Shown here in pieces: positions 32,273-42,261 of a stretch of DNA of 64,000 nucleotides (position 1 is its first letter; every line of letters starts with the position of its first letter). The notes under the pieces were generated by a model that ran no database searches, was not told the DNA's origin, and saw nothing but the letters and a program-made list of their open reading frames with translations. The DNA comes from RHKX01 sp041393495. GTDB lineage: Bacteria; Actinomycetota; Thermoleophilia; Solirubrobacterales; 70-9. Where the stretch lies: positions 62,001-126,000 of the forward strand of contig JAWKKA010000007.1 in assembly GCA_041393495.1 (NCBI GenBank), given 5' to 3'. The position numbers and the translations under genes are program-made.

Positions 32273-32793
32273 TGCTGCGCCGTCGCTGCCGTGATCAGCG
32301 GCGCCACCCGTTCGTTCAGGAACCGCTCGTCCATCGGGCCGCGCTGGATCAACGCGAGCTTCCCGTCCGGGTCGACCAGGAACGACTCCGGAAACCCGAG
32401 CACGCCATAGGCGTCGCTGCGCTCACCGGTGTCCTTGACCATCTCCCAGCTGAGGTCGTACCTGTCGATGAAGGCCTTGGCGTCGACGCTGTTGTCCTCG
32501 GAGTTGATGCCGAGCACGACGAGGTTCCCGCCGTGCCTTCTCGCGAACGACTCGATCGCCGGAGACTCCTCCTCGCAGGGCTTGCACCACGAGGCCCAGA
32601 AGTTGACGAGCACCCAGCTGCCCCGGTAGTCGGCGAGGCTGATCGTGCCGCGGCCGTCGAGCCGCTCGATCGGCTCGTCCGGCGCCGCCTGGCCGACGGC
32701 GATGTCGGCGCCGCGCTTCGCGATCAGCCCGAATCCGAGCAGCGCGACGAAGGCGATCGCGGCGAGCACGGCGATGAATGCGCGGTTCGACAT
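32269..32793 (-). CDS. Thioredoxin-like CcmG/TlpA protein
   Basis: 174 aa. N-terminal membrane anchor (5-25), thioredoxin fold with active site WASWCKPCEEE near 66-76, an insert typical of CcmG/TlpA (INSEDNSVDAKAFIDRY near 96-112) and the cis-Pro region GFPESFLVDPDG near 130. It supplies electrons to CcmH or apocytochrome c outside the membrane. First gene of a ccmG-ccmH pair; TAACCT lies 9 nt before the ATG. Confidence 0.9.
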   Translation of the reverse strand: MSNRAFIAVLAAIAFVALLGFGLIAKRGADIAVGQAAPDEPIERLDGRGTISLADYRGSWVLVNFWASWCKPCEEESPAIESFARRHGGNLVVLGINSEDNSVDAKAFIDRYDLSWEMVKDTGERSDAYGVLGFPESFLVDPDGKLALIQRGPMDERFLNERVAPLITAATAQQ

Positions 32794-32802
32794 CGGCGGG
32801 GA

Positions 32803-32808
32803 AGGTTA
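32803..32808 (-). promoter_or_regulatory. Candidate -10 box (TAACCT) for the ccmG/tlpA gene
   Basis: Ends 9 nt before the ATG at 32793 on the minus strand; no ribosome site seen. Confidence 0.4.
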
Positions 32809-32820
32809 GAGCGCCCTCAA

Positions 32821-32958
32821 CCCGTGGACCGCAGCGCCGGGGCCCCCTGCCCGTGGACCGCAGCGCCGGACCGCAGCGCCCCGGCCCGTGAGCACAGCAC
32901 GGCGCACAGCGCCCCCGCCCGTGGACCGCAGCACGGCGCACAGCGCCCAGCCCCTGGA
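32821..32958. repeat. Degenerate tandem repeats upstream of ccmG
   Basis: The unit CCCGTGGACCGCAGCGCCGG occurs at 32821 and 32850, and as a variant near 32917. An interleaved unit AGCACGGCGCACAGCGCCC occurs twice from about 32894 to 32958. The array fills the space between the ccmG promoter and tRNA-Gly. Confidence 0.75.
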
Positions 32959-33022
32959 CCGGCGGCGGTCCCGGCTGCCCACGCCCGCGAGCGGGCGTGG
33001 GGACAGCGGGTGCGGCGACGAG

Positions 33023-33093
33023 AGCGGGTGAGGGGAATCGAACCCCCGTCACCAGCTTGGGAAGCTGGTGCTCTGCCATTGAGCTACACCCGC
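33023..33093 (-). tRNA. tRNA-Gly (anticodon CCC)
   Basis: 71 nt on the minus strand. Acceptor arms GCGGGTG/CACCCGC, D-arm with AGCTCAATGGCAGAGC, anticodon stem CCAGC/GCTGG around TTCCCAA (anticodon CCC) and T-arm GGGGGTTCGATTCCCC. Discriminator is T; CCA is not encoded. A TAGAAT box lies 13 nt upstream. Confidence 0.95.
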
Positions 33094-33106
33094 GGGGGCG
33101 GCGCCC

Positions 33107-33112
33107 ATTCTA
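33107..33112 (-). promoter_or_regulatory. -10 box (TAGAAT) of tRNA-Gly
   Basis: TAGAAT on the minus strand, 13 nt before the mature 5' end. No convincing -35. A 35-bp tandem duplication begins directly upstream, at 33114. Confidence 0.55.
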
Positions 33113-33113
33113 G

Positions 33114-33185
33114 GAAGCGGGGAACGGCGCCGCCGTCCGCCGTGGTGCGGAAGCAGGGAACGGCGCCGCCGTCCGCCGGTGGTGC
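33114..33185. repeat. 35-bp tandem duplication upstream of tRNA-Gly
   Basis: Two copies starting at 33114 and 33149 (each GGAAGC-G/A-GGGAACGGCGCC then GCCGTCCGCC), differing at a couple of bases. It occupies the -35 and upstream side of the tRNA-Gly promoter. Confidence 0.8.
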
Positions 33186-33327
33186 GGATTCGGCAGTCAT
33201 GGACGGGAGAATGTCCGCCACCGCAGGTTGGGGCCGGGTGCCCCGGTGCCCGGGGCGCCTCGGCTCGGCCGCGGCGCAGCGGCGAGCACCGGAGCCGAAA
33301 GGGGGTCGCCGAAGCCGGGCCCGGGGC

Positions 33328-34029
33328 TCAGCTCGGCTGTGACGCCGGACGGATCAGGATCTCGTTGACGTCGACGCGGTCGGGCTGGGAGATCGCGTAG
33401 GCGACCGCGGTGGCGATGTCGTCGGCTTCGAGGGCTCGGGTCGGGCTGTTGTCGAAGAACGGCGTGTCGACCACGCCGGGCTCGATCAACGTCACCTTGA
33501 TGCCATCGTTGTCGCGCATCTGGCGCAGCTCCTGCCGCAACGCCTCGCCGATCGCGGTGGCCGCCCATTTCGTCGCCGAGTACAGCGACCCGGGGAGGGC
33601 GCGACGCCCGGCCACCGAGCTCGTGATCAGGTAGTGCCCGGTGCCGCGGTCGAGTAGGTGGGGAAGGGTCGCGCGGATCGTGTAGGCGACCCCGAGGACG
33701 TTGGTGAGGACCATCGAGCGCCAGTGCTCGGGCGTCTCCTCGAGAAAGCCGCGGGTGGCGCCGAAGCCGGCGTTGGCGAAGACGACGTCGATCGTCCCGA
33801 AGCGCTCGATCGCGGCAGCCGCGAGCGCTTCGTTCTGCTCCCACTCGGTCACGTCGCAGGTCTTGACGAGGACGTCGTCGCCGCCGAGCTCGGCGGCGAG
33901 ATCGGCGAGCGGCTGCTCGCGGCGTCCCGCCAGCACGAGCCGGTTGCCCTCGCCGCGGAGCCGCCGCGCGGTGGCGGCTCCGATGCCGCTCGCCGCACCG
34001 GTTATCAGGACGGTTCTCGCTTCCGGCAT
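33328..34029 (-). CDS. Short-chain dehydrogenase/reductase
   Basis: 233 aa from the ATG at 34029 (a GTG at 34047 is in frame). Classical SDR: TGAASGIG near 9-16 for NAD(P) binding, a GRRE segment near 36-39 suggesting NADP preference, FANAGFG near 82, catalytic Ser in ITSSVAG near 134, and YSATKWA near 149-155 (YxxxK). It reduces or oxidises an alcohol/ketone; substrate unknown. It is divergent from ccmE but not obviously linked to cytochrome maturation. Confidence 0.9.
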   Translation of the reverse strand: MPEARTVLITGAASGIGAATARRLRGEGNRLVLAGRREQPLADLAAELGGDDVLVKTCDVTEWEQNEALAAAAIERFGTIDVVFANAGFGATRGFLEETPEHWRSMVLTNVLGVAYTIRATLPHLLDRGTGHYLITSSVAGRRALPGSLYSATKWAATAIGEALRQELRQMRDNDGIKVTLIEPGVVDTPFFDNSPTRALEADDIATAVAYAISQPDRVDVNEILIRPASQPS

Positions 34030-34079
34030 GGGGGCTATTGATAGCACCGCGGCGGCGCTGTTCCCGGTCGCGACCCTGC

Positions 34080-34085
34080 GATAAT
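34080..34085 (+). promoter_or_regulatory. Candidate -10 box (GATAAT) for ccmE
   Basis: Ends 11 nt before the ccmE ATG at 34097, so any leader is only a few nucleotides. Confidence 0.4.
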
Positions 34086-34096
34086 CCGCGGCCTCG

Positions 34097-34518
34097 ATGG
34101 ACCCGGACCGGAAGCGAAAGATCCGCCTCGTCGTTGCCCTGGGCCTCGCCGTCGTCCTTTCCGTGTTGCTCGTCTACACGTCGTTCAGCGCCGGAACCGA
34201 GGCCCGCGAGCCCTCCGAGGTGCTTGCCGCGGGGCCCAGCGACGAGACCTACCAGATCACCGGTGAGGTCAAGAGCTATCAGCGCGACGGCGCCGACCTG
34301 CGGTTCGAGATCACCGACCGCGACGGCACCCATCCGCTGCCGGTCGCCTACACCGGGGTCGTCCCGGATCCGTTCCGCGAGGGCCGTGAGGTGGTGGTCA
34401 CCGGCCATCTCGACGAGAGCGGGACGTTCGTGGCCGAGAAGGACAGCCTGATCACCAAGTGCCCCTCGAAGTTCGCCGACGAGGCGGCGGCTGATCCCGA
34501 GCACGTCGTGATCGACCA

Positions 34519-34522
<4 letters not shown>
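34097..34522 (+). CDS. ccmE: Heme chaperone CcmE, cysteine (CPSKF) variant
   Basis: 141 aa. One N-terminal membrane helix (10-30), then the OB-fold heme chaperone domain (YQITGEVKSYQRDG near 51-64, DPFREGREVVVTGHLDESGTF near 91-111). Where standard CcmE has a heme-binding His followed by a distal Tyr (HDExY), this protein has TKCPSKFADE near 119-128. A Cys-xxx-Tyr version is known in Desulfovibrio and some archaea; here the Tyr is also replaced by Phe. It would carry heme covalently to CcmF. Its TGA overlaps the ccmF GTG. Confidence 0.93.
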
Positions 34523-36732
<2,210 letters not shown>

Positions 36733-36745
36733 GCCGGAGCCTCGC

Positions 36746-37042
36746 GTGCTCGAGATCCTGATCGCGATCCTGCTCCTCGCCGCCGTCGCGGCCTGGATCT
36801 CGGTTCCCCTGCGCCGCCCCGGCGCGCCGGCCGAGCCCGGGCTCGAGGACCCCGTGCTGGCCGAGCTCGAGGCGCGCAAGCAGGCCAAGTACCGCGAGAT
36901 CCGTGACACCGAGCTCGACCACGCCCAGGAGAAGCTCTCCGACGAGGAGTTCGCCCGCCAGGACGCGGAGCTGCGCCGCGAGGCGATCGAGATCCTCAGG
37001 CGGATCGATGCCGCCGAGGCCGAGCGCCGGCCGCGCGACTGA
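36746..37042 (+). CDS. Short CcmI-like membrane/coiled-coil protein
   Basis: 98 aa, GTG start. A single N-terminal helix (2-22), a Pro-rich linker, and a charged coiled coil (LAELEARKQAKYREIRDTELDHAQEKLSDEEFARQ, given as positions 39-73). This matches the N-terminal half of CcmI/CycH, which usually continues into TPRs; the TPR part is absent. Many actinobacteria and clostridia have such short forms downstream of ccmF. It may hold apocytochrome or CcmH near CcmF. The last codons overlap a 23-bp tandem repeat. Confidence 0.68.
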   Translation: MLEILIAILLLAAVAAWISVPLRRPGAPAEPGLEDPVLAELEARKQAKYREIRDTELDHAQEKLSDEEFARQDAELRREAIEILRRIDAAEAERRPRD

Positions 37043-37113
37043 CCGCACGCCGGCCGCGCGACTGACCGCACGCCGGCCGCGCGACTGACCGCACGCCGGC
37101 CGCGCGACTGACT
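37026..37113. repeat. 23-bp tandem repeat, four copies, from the ccmI-like stop
   Basis: Units start at 37026, 37049, 37072 and 37095 (GCCGGCCGCGCGACTGACCG then CAC). The first copy includes the last codons and the TGA of the ccmI-like gene, so the duplication replicated the gene's 3' end. Confidence 0.9.
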
Positions 37114-37157
37114 GCCGCCGGTCGCGCGAGCCGGCTCGCGGCCCCGATGGTTCCGGC

Positions 37158-37163
37158 TAGACT
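37158..37163 (+). promoter_or_regulatory. Candidate -10 box (TAGACT) for secG
   Basis: Ends 11 nt before the secG ATG at 37175; gives secG its own promoter after the repeat array. Confidence 0.42.
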
Positions 37164-37174
37164 TGCGCTCTCTC

Positions 37175-37399
37175 ATGGAGACGCTTCTCGGAGTAGTCCA
37201 GGTCCTGGTCTCGGTCGTCCTCGTCTTCCTGGTGCTCCTGCACTCGGGCAAGGACGCGGGCCTTTCGGGCGCGTTCGGGATCGGCGGCGGCGGTAGCTCG
37301 TTCGGCGGCGGATCGCTGGTCGAGCGCAACCTCGATCGCTGGACGATCTTCTTTGCGGTGCTCTTCGTCGTCAACACGATCGTCCTGCTCAAGATCTGA
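37175..37399 (+). CDS. secG: Preprotein translocase subunit SecG
   Basis: 74 aa. Two membrane helices (about 3-23 and 53-72) flank a Gly/Ser-rich loop (FGIGGGGSSFGGGS) that follows LHSGKDAGLSGAFG, the SecG signature. SecG joins SecYE and eases SecA-driven export. It is followed by a lipoprotein frame that overlaps its 3' end. Confidence 0.93.
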   Translation: METLLGVVQVLVSVVLVFLVLLHSGKDAGLSGAFGIGGGGSSFGGGSLVERNLDRWTIFFAVLFVVNTIVLLKI

Positions 37400-38339
37400 G
37401 CCGCGCCGGCGCGCCCGTGTTCGGGCCGCGCTCGCCCTCGCGCTGGTCGCGGCGCCGCTCGTCCTCGGCGGCTGCGGCCCGGGCGGCGGCACCCCCGACT
37501 CGCGGCCGCCGCCGGAGCCGGGCGGGACGCTCGCGATCGCGGTGGCCGGGCGGATCGAATCGCTCGACCCGCTCGCGCCGCTGGATCGGGCCGAGCGCCT
37601 CGCCTCGCGCCAGGTCTACGAGCCGTTGTGGAGTCGGCAGTCCGGGCCCTTCGGCGCGACCCGGCGCCGTCCCGGCATCGTCCGCTCGTTCCACTCCGAT
37701 CGCGAACGGAGCGTCTGGACCGCGACCCTGCGCCGCGGCGTCAGCTTCCAGGACGGCGAGCCCATCGATGCCGATGCCGTCCTCGCCAACGCCGGGCGTT
37801 GGGTCGGATCGGCGGCCGGCCGGGCGCTGCTGCCCGCCCTGACCGCCGTCGACTCGCCTCGCCCCGGCCGCGTCCGGTTCATCCTCGATCGGCCGGCGCC
37901 ACGGTTCCCGGTCGCGCTGGCGAGCCCGCGGCTCGGGCTCGTCGCACCCGGCTCCCTGGTCGGCATCGGGCGATCGGGCCTGCCGCTCGATGCGAGCGGG
38001 AGCGGCCCGTTCGAGTACCGCGGGCGCGAGGGCGGCACGGTCGTGCTCGCCCGCAACTCCGACTGGTGGGGGACGGCGTTGGGCCTCGGGCCCGGGATCG
38101 ACGAGCTCGAGCTCAGCCCCGAGCCGGTCGCCGGCCACCGCCTCGCCGCCCTGCTCGATGGCTCGGTGGAGATCGCCGACGACCTCGGCCGCCACGCGAT
38201 CGAGCGGATCGCCGGCGCGCCGCTGCTGACGGTCGTCCGCGGCAGCCGCACGATCGGGCTCGAGCGCTCGGTCCGCGGGATCGACTCGGTGGCGGCGGCC
38301 CAGTCGCTGGCCGACGTCTGGCTCACCGACCTGCGCTGA
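37353..38339 (+). CDS. Truncated family-5 solute-binding lipoprotein
   Basis: 328 aa if the only in-frame canonical-type start, a TTG inside secG (47-nt overlap), is used. A signal region leads to LVLGGC (lipobox, Cys near 41), then the SBP_bac_5 N-lobe: GGTLAIAVAGRIESLDPLAPLDRAERLASRQVYEPL (positions 57-92), ATLRRGVSFQDGEPIDADAV near 124-143 and a GSGPFEYR site near 215. Family members are usually over 500 aa; the second lobe is missing, with a stop after about 300 mature residues. It is either a shortened paralogue or a decayed gene. No ABC permease is adjacent. Confidence 0.68.
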   Translation: MRCSSSSTRSSCSRSEPRRRARVRAALALALVAAPLVLGGCGPGGGTPDSRPPPEPGGTLAIAVAGRIESLDPLAPLDRAERLASRQVYEPLWSRQSGPFGATRRRPGIVRSFHSDRERSVWTATLRRGVSFQDGEPIDADAVLANAGRWVGSAAGRALLPALTAVDSPRPGRVRFILDRPAPRFPVALASPRLGLVAPGSLVGIGRSGLPLDASGSGPFEYRGREGGTVVLARNSDWWGTALGLGPGIDELELSPEPVAGHRLAALLDGSVEIADDLGRHAIERIAGAPLLTVVRGSRTIGLERSVRGIDSVAAAQSLADVWLTDLR

Positions 38340-38351
38340 GCGCGCCGGGCC

Positions 38352-40940
38352 CTACGGCGTTCCCGTGTAGCCGTTCGAGAAGCAGAGCTTGCTCGCGTCG
38401 AGGCACTGCGGCACCCCGGCGCCGCGCAGGAAGCTGCCCTCCTGCAACAGCCCGTCGGCGGCGCGGCGCGGGTAGCCGTGCGGGTCGTCGCCGTAGCCCC
38501 ATTCGGGCCGCGGCGGCACGTTGGCGCTCGGCGCCGTCGCCGTGCCGCCGCCCTCGGTGCCGGAGAAGCCGACCGGGCCGCCGTCGTAGTAGACGAGCAT
38601 GCTGCCGCCGGTATAGGGGAAGCTCGTCACCTGCGGGATGCCGAGGAACGGGTCGACGTCCCAGTGCCGACCGGGCTCGAGCGCCGGCGTGTAGACAGAG
38701 GCTCCGGTCGTCCGGGCCTCGACCTCCGCGGCGACGTTGGCGACCTGGTGGTCGCCGAGCGCGGCCTGCAGGAGCACCTCGTGCGGCTGGGTGCCCGCGA
38801 GCGGGTCGGTGGTCAGGTTGTGGGCGTAGCCGTTGGCCTCGCCGCGGTCCCAGAGGAGCTGGATCAGCGCCAGCAGCAGCGGCCGCTCGAGCTCGTTCGG
38901 GTAGTGGGCGTAGAGCCCGAGCCCGGGGATCTTGAAGTACTCGTCGGAGTCGACGCTGCGGCGCAGCAGGGTCGAGTAGTTCATGCCGGTGACGTTGAGG
39001 ACGCCGTAGTCCACGTCGGGCTCGAGCGCGGTCAGCGCGCCGCCCATGATCGCTCCCTGGCTGACGCCCATGTACTGCAGGCGGTTGTCGGCGCCGGCGC
39101 TGGTGTCGATCACCGGTTGGTTGCCGTTGCCGTTGTCGAGCGCGAACGCCGGATCGGTGGCGAGGCCGTTGGAATGGATCAGCGCCCGGCCCAGGTACAT
39201 GAAGTTGACGAACCCCTGCTGCATCCGGTCGGCGAGCTTGTTGAAGTTCGACATGTCGGCGAGGGCCGAGATCACCGTGCCGAGGTCCTGCTCGGCGAAG
39301 CCCTCCCAGTCCATCGCGCACCAGATCGTGTTCTCCTGCTGGGCGAGCGCGGCCTGGCCGGTGAGCTGGGCCTGGGTCCCGAGCAGGCCGTGGCCGTAGA
39401 TGCCGACCGTCGCCGCAGCGACGTTGCCCGATCCGGCCAGCACCGAGTCGGGGATCTCGCAGCGGAAGACGACGTCGCGCGAGTAGCCCGGGTTCCACTC
39501 GATCGCGCCGCTGGGGTCGTGGGCGAACTCGGCCCCGGGCGGGCAGCCGTCCTCGTCGAGGTAGCAGGGGACGTTGATCGTGCCCTCGACGCGGCGCGTG
39601 ATCTGCGCCGGCAGGCCGCGCTCGCCGGGCGGGATCGGATCGCCCTGGTCGAGCACGCGGGTGATCTGCCAGCTCGGCGAGTCGCCCTCGATCTTGCGGT
39701 CGGCGAGGTTCGTGTCGCCGAGCCGCGCGAACGCGTCGTCGCGGATCGTCGTCGCCCGCCCGGTCACGCTCTGCTCGCTGGCGACCGTGAAGTCCCAGGC
39801 CATGTAGAGGCTCTGGCGCTGGACTCCCGCCTTCTCGGTCAGGGTGTCGATGATCGACTCCATGTGCGGGCGGCGGCTTTCGACCTCGGGCTGGTCGGTG
39901 ACGTCGTCGTCGCGATAGACCCGGAAGCCGATCGGGGCCTCGATCGGGTCGTCGTCGGCGTCGCGGAGGTCGCGCAGGGCGACGATGTAGCGGGCGCCGA
40001 AGTCGAAGTTCGAGGCCGGCCTGATGATCAGGTTGACCGGGCCGGTGTTGTCCGGGTTCGCGCCGATCCCGCCCGGCCCGGCGTCGCTCGGATCGACCGA
40101 GGTCGGGTTCGAGTCGAGCTCGGCCCAGATCGGCTGCCGCTCGCCGGTCTCGGCGTTGATCACGATCACCGGCTGGTCGGGGTCGTCGTAGGCGTGCAGG
40201 TCGTCCTCGGGGACGAGCCCCGTGTTCGCGAACGCGGCCGGTGTCTCGAGGCCCGGGATCTTGACCGTGATCAGGCTGCCGGGGCTGAAGCCGTCGGCGC
40301 GGTTCATGTCGGTCGGGTCGATGTGGACGCCGTCGGTGTTCGCCGGCATCGATTCGATGTTCAGGTTCAGCCGCTTGCCGGTGACGGTTGCCGGGTCGTC
40401 CTTGGTGAAGTAGTCGTTCGGGAACGGCTGCAGGCAGACCGCCGGGTCGAGGAAGTCGCAGCGGTCGGCGTTCTCGACCGGGACCGGGGTGTAGCAGCGA
40501 CTCGCGTCCTTGCCCAGCTTGCTGGTCACCACGCGCTCCCGCTTGTCGCCGCGGGAGCGGTACAGGGCGCGGACCTTGACCTGCTTCGCGCCGCAGCTGC
40601 CGAGGCGCCTCTCGCCGGTCGCGGTCAGGCGGAGATCGAACGTGCGGCGGACGCGCTTGCGGTTGGTGTGGACGACCTTGCGCTCGAAGAGGCTGCGGCG
40701 GCCCTCGTAGGCGGCGACCAACTTGACCTTGCCGGCGTGGCGGGCCTTCAGCTTCACCGCGAGCGCGCCATCGGCGAGGAGCCGCTTCTGGCCGGTCGTC
40801 TTGACGGCGATCGCGACCTTCGGCTTCGGCTTCGGCTTCGCCTCCGCCGGCCCGGAGAGGAGCGCGGCCAGCGCGATCGCGGTGAGGACCCCGATCGCGA
40901 CGTGGATCGTGCGCGTCCTCGCGCGGCCGGGGTTCAGCAT
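38352..40940 (-). CDS. Large secreted alpha/beta-hydrolase-like protein
   Basis: 862 aa from the ATG at 40940, which has GGGAGAGG 5 nt upstream (an upstream frame extension is unlikely). Signal peptide (hydrophobic about 13-33, KPKPKPK after it). An N-terminal beta-rich domain with Cys follows (30-160). The catalytic region includes GIYGHGLLG near 520, GVSQGAIMGG near 625 (GxSxG nucleophile elbow), an Asp-rich lid region and DHQVANVAAEVEART near 735 with the likely catalytic His. Such large secreted hydrolases resemble Vlp-type lipases/esterases. Substrate unknown. Convergent with the SBP fragment. Confidence 0.78.
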   Translation of the reverse strand: MLNPGRARTRTIHVAIGVLTAIALAALLSGPAEAKPKPKPKVAIAVKTTGQKRLLADGALAVKLKARHAGKVKLVAAYEGRRSLFERKVVHTNRKRVRRTFDLRLTATGERRLGSCGAKQVKVRALYRSRGDKRERVVTSKLGKDASRCYTPVPVENADRCDFLDPAVCLQPFPNDYFTKDDPATVTGKRLNLNIESMPANTDGVHIDPTDMNRADGFSPGSLITVKIPGLETPAAFANTGLVPEDDLHAYDDPDQPVIVINAETGERQPIWAELDSNPTSVDPSDAGPGGIGANPDNTGPVNLIIRPASNFDFGARYIVALRDLRDADDDPIEAPIGFRVYRDDDVTDQPEVESRRPHMESIIDTLTEKAGVQRQSLYMAWDFTVASEQSVTGRATTIRDDAFARLGDTNLADRKIEGDSPSWQITRVLDQGDPIPPGERGLPAQITRRVEGTINVPCYLDEDGCPPGAEFAHDPSGAIEWNPGYSRDVVFRCEIPDSVLAGSGNVAAATVGIYGHGLLGTQAQLTGQAALAQQENTIWCAMDWEGFAEQDLGTVISALADMSNFNKLADRMQQGFVNFMYLGRALIHSNGLATDPAFALDNGNGNQPVIDTSAGADNRLQYMGVSQGAIMGGALTALEPDVDYGVLNVTGMNYSTLLRRSVDSDEYFKIPGLGLYAHYPNELERPLLLALIQLLWDRGEANGYAHNLTTDPLAGTQPHEVLLQAALGDHQVANVAAEVEARTTGASVYTPALEPGRHWDVDPFLGIPQVTSFPYTGGSMLVYYDGGPVGFSGTEGGGTATAPSANVPPRPEWGYGDDPHGYPRRAADGLLQEGSFLRGAGVPQCLDASKLCFSNGYTGTP

Positions 40941-41136
40941 CGGATCCTCTCCCATCTGTCGGTTCAGCCTGAGCGCTCGCCCGTCCGCTGGGCAGCCGGG
41001 CACCGTCACCTATATCAGACGTGGAACAGCCTTGTGCCGGTTCACGCCCGACCCGGCTTGCCGCGTCGGGCCGGTCCCGGTCGCGCCCGGTCTCGAGCGA
41101 ACGGCGCGGGCCGTGGCCTCGCCCGGGCGATGACGG

Positions 41137-42261
41137 TCAGACCGCCAGCTCGACGTCCGTCAGCGGATAGGCGACGCAGCAATGGACCCAGCCGAACGCG
41201 GCGTCGGAGCGGCGGAGCCTGGCCTCGTCGGCGCTGAAGACCTCGCCGCTGACGATGCGGACGCGGCAGAGGCTGCACTCGCCGGAGCGGCAGGCGACCT
41301 CGGGCTGGACGCCGTGGTCCTCGAGCGCGTCGAGCAGCGGGCGATTGCGCGGGGAGCGGAAGCTGGGCCCGCCGGCGACGCTGACCGTCACCTCCGCGTC
41401 GGGATCGATTCCGGCCGGCCAGCGCGGCTGCTCCTGCGGTCGAGCGGGGGCGCCGTTGGCCTCGAAGCGGACGCGGCGCCGCCGGTGTCCGAGCCGCTCG
41501 AGCTGATCGAGTGCGTACGGGTACATCGCCTGGGGCCCGCAGACGTAGACCATCCGGTCGGCGAGCGGGCCGGCGAGATCGGCGATCGTCGCGGCGTCGA
41601 TCAGCCCGCCGATCACGTGGTCGACCCGGATCCGCCCGTCGGCGGCGGCGATCGCGGCGAGCTCGTCCGCGAAGATGACGTCGTCGGCGTGCTGCGACCC
41701 GTAGATCAGGTGGAGGTGGCGCGCCCCCCCGCCGTCGCGGATCTCGCGGACCATGCTCATCGCCGGCGCCACGCCGGACCCGCCGGCGAGGAAGACGACC
41801 TCGTCGCCGTGAAAGAGCGGGTTGTGGTGGAAGGTGCCCATCGGGCCGGTGCTCGAGAGCCGATCGCCGGGCGCCAGTTCGTCGATCAGATGGTTGCTGA
41901 CGCGACCGCCGGGAACGCGCCGGACGGTCACGTCGTAGGCGTCGCGCCTGGCCGGGCTCGACGAGATCGCCATCGGCCTGCTCGTCGCGACCCCGTCGAC
42001 GGTGACGAACAGGTTGATGTACTGGCCGGCGAGGAACGGCGGCAGCTCGGCGCCGTCGGGCCGGCGCAGCCGGAACGTCTTCGCGGTCGCGGTCTCGTCG
42101 ATCGCCTCGGCCACGGTCAGCTCGATGCGCCTGGGGTGGTAGCGGGCGACCGTGAGGGCGACGTCGGCATCGAGGTCGGCGGGCTCGGCGGCGCGACGTT
42201 CGATCAGCGCCTCGACCTCGCCGGCGCCGGCGAACAGCTCGGTGATGGCCCGCTCGCTCAT
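41137..42261 (-). CDS. Oxygenase-type reductase with C-terminal 2Fe-2S domain
   Basis: 374 aa. An extra N-terminal segment (1-48) precedes the FAD domain (FRLRRPDGAELPPFLAGQYI near 66-85; SRPMAISSSPA near 94), the NAD domain (FLAGGSGVAPAMSMVRE near 160; YVCGPQAMYPYA near 236) and a plant-type ferredoxin domain with CRSGECSLCRVRIVSGEV near 330 and HCCVAYPL near 362. It moves electrons from NAD(P)H through FAD to 2Fe-2S and on to an acceptor. Its ATG overlaps the stop of the FAD oxidoreductase gene, so that protein is the probable partner. Confidence 0.92.
   Translation of the reverse strand: MSERAITELFAGAGEVEALIERRAAEPADLDADVALTVARYHPRRIELTVAEAIDETATAKTFRLRRPDGAELPPFLAGQYINLFVTVDGVATSRPMAISSSPARRDAYDVTVRRVPGGRVSNHLIDELAPGDRLSSTGPMGTFHHNPLFHGDEVVFLAGGSGVAPAMSMVREIRDGGGARHLHLIYGSQHADDVIFADELAAIAAADGRIRVDHVIGGLIDAATIADLAGPLADRMVYVCGPQAMYPYALDQLERLGHRRRRVRFEANGAPARPQEQPRWPAGIDPDAEVTVSVAGGPSFRSPRNRPLLDALEDHGVQPEVACRSGECSLCRVRIVSGEVFSADEARLRRSDAAFGWVHCCVAYPLTDVELAV

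Noticed and set aside
38478..41237. 919-aa open frame on the plus strand
   Set aside because: Antisense of the secreted hydrolase gene, with no domain and an Ala/Val/Arg-biased composition.
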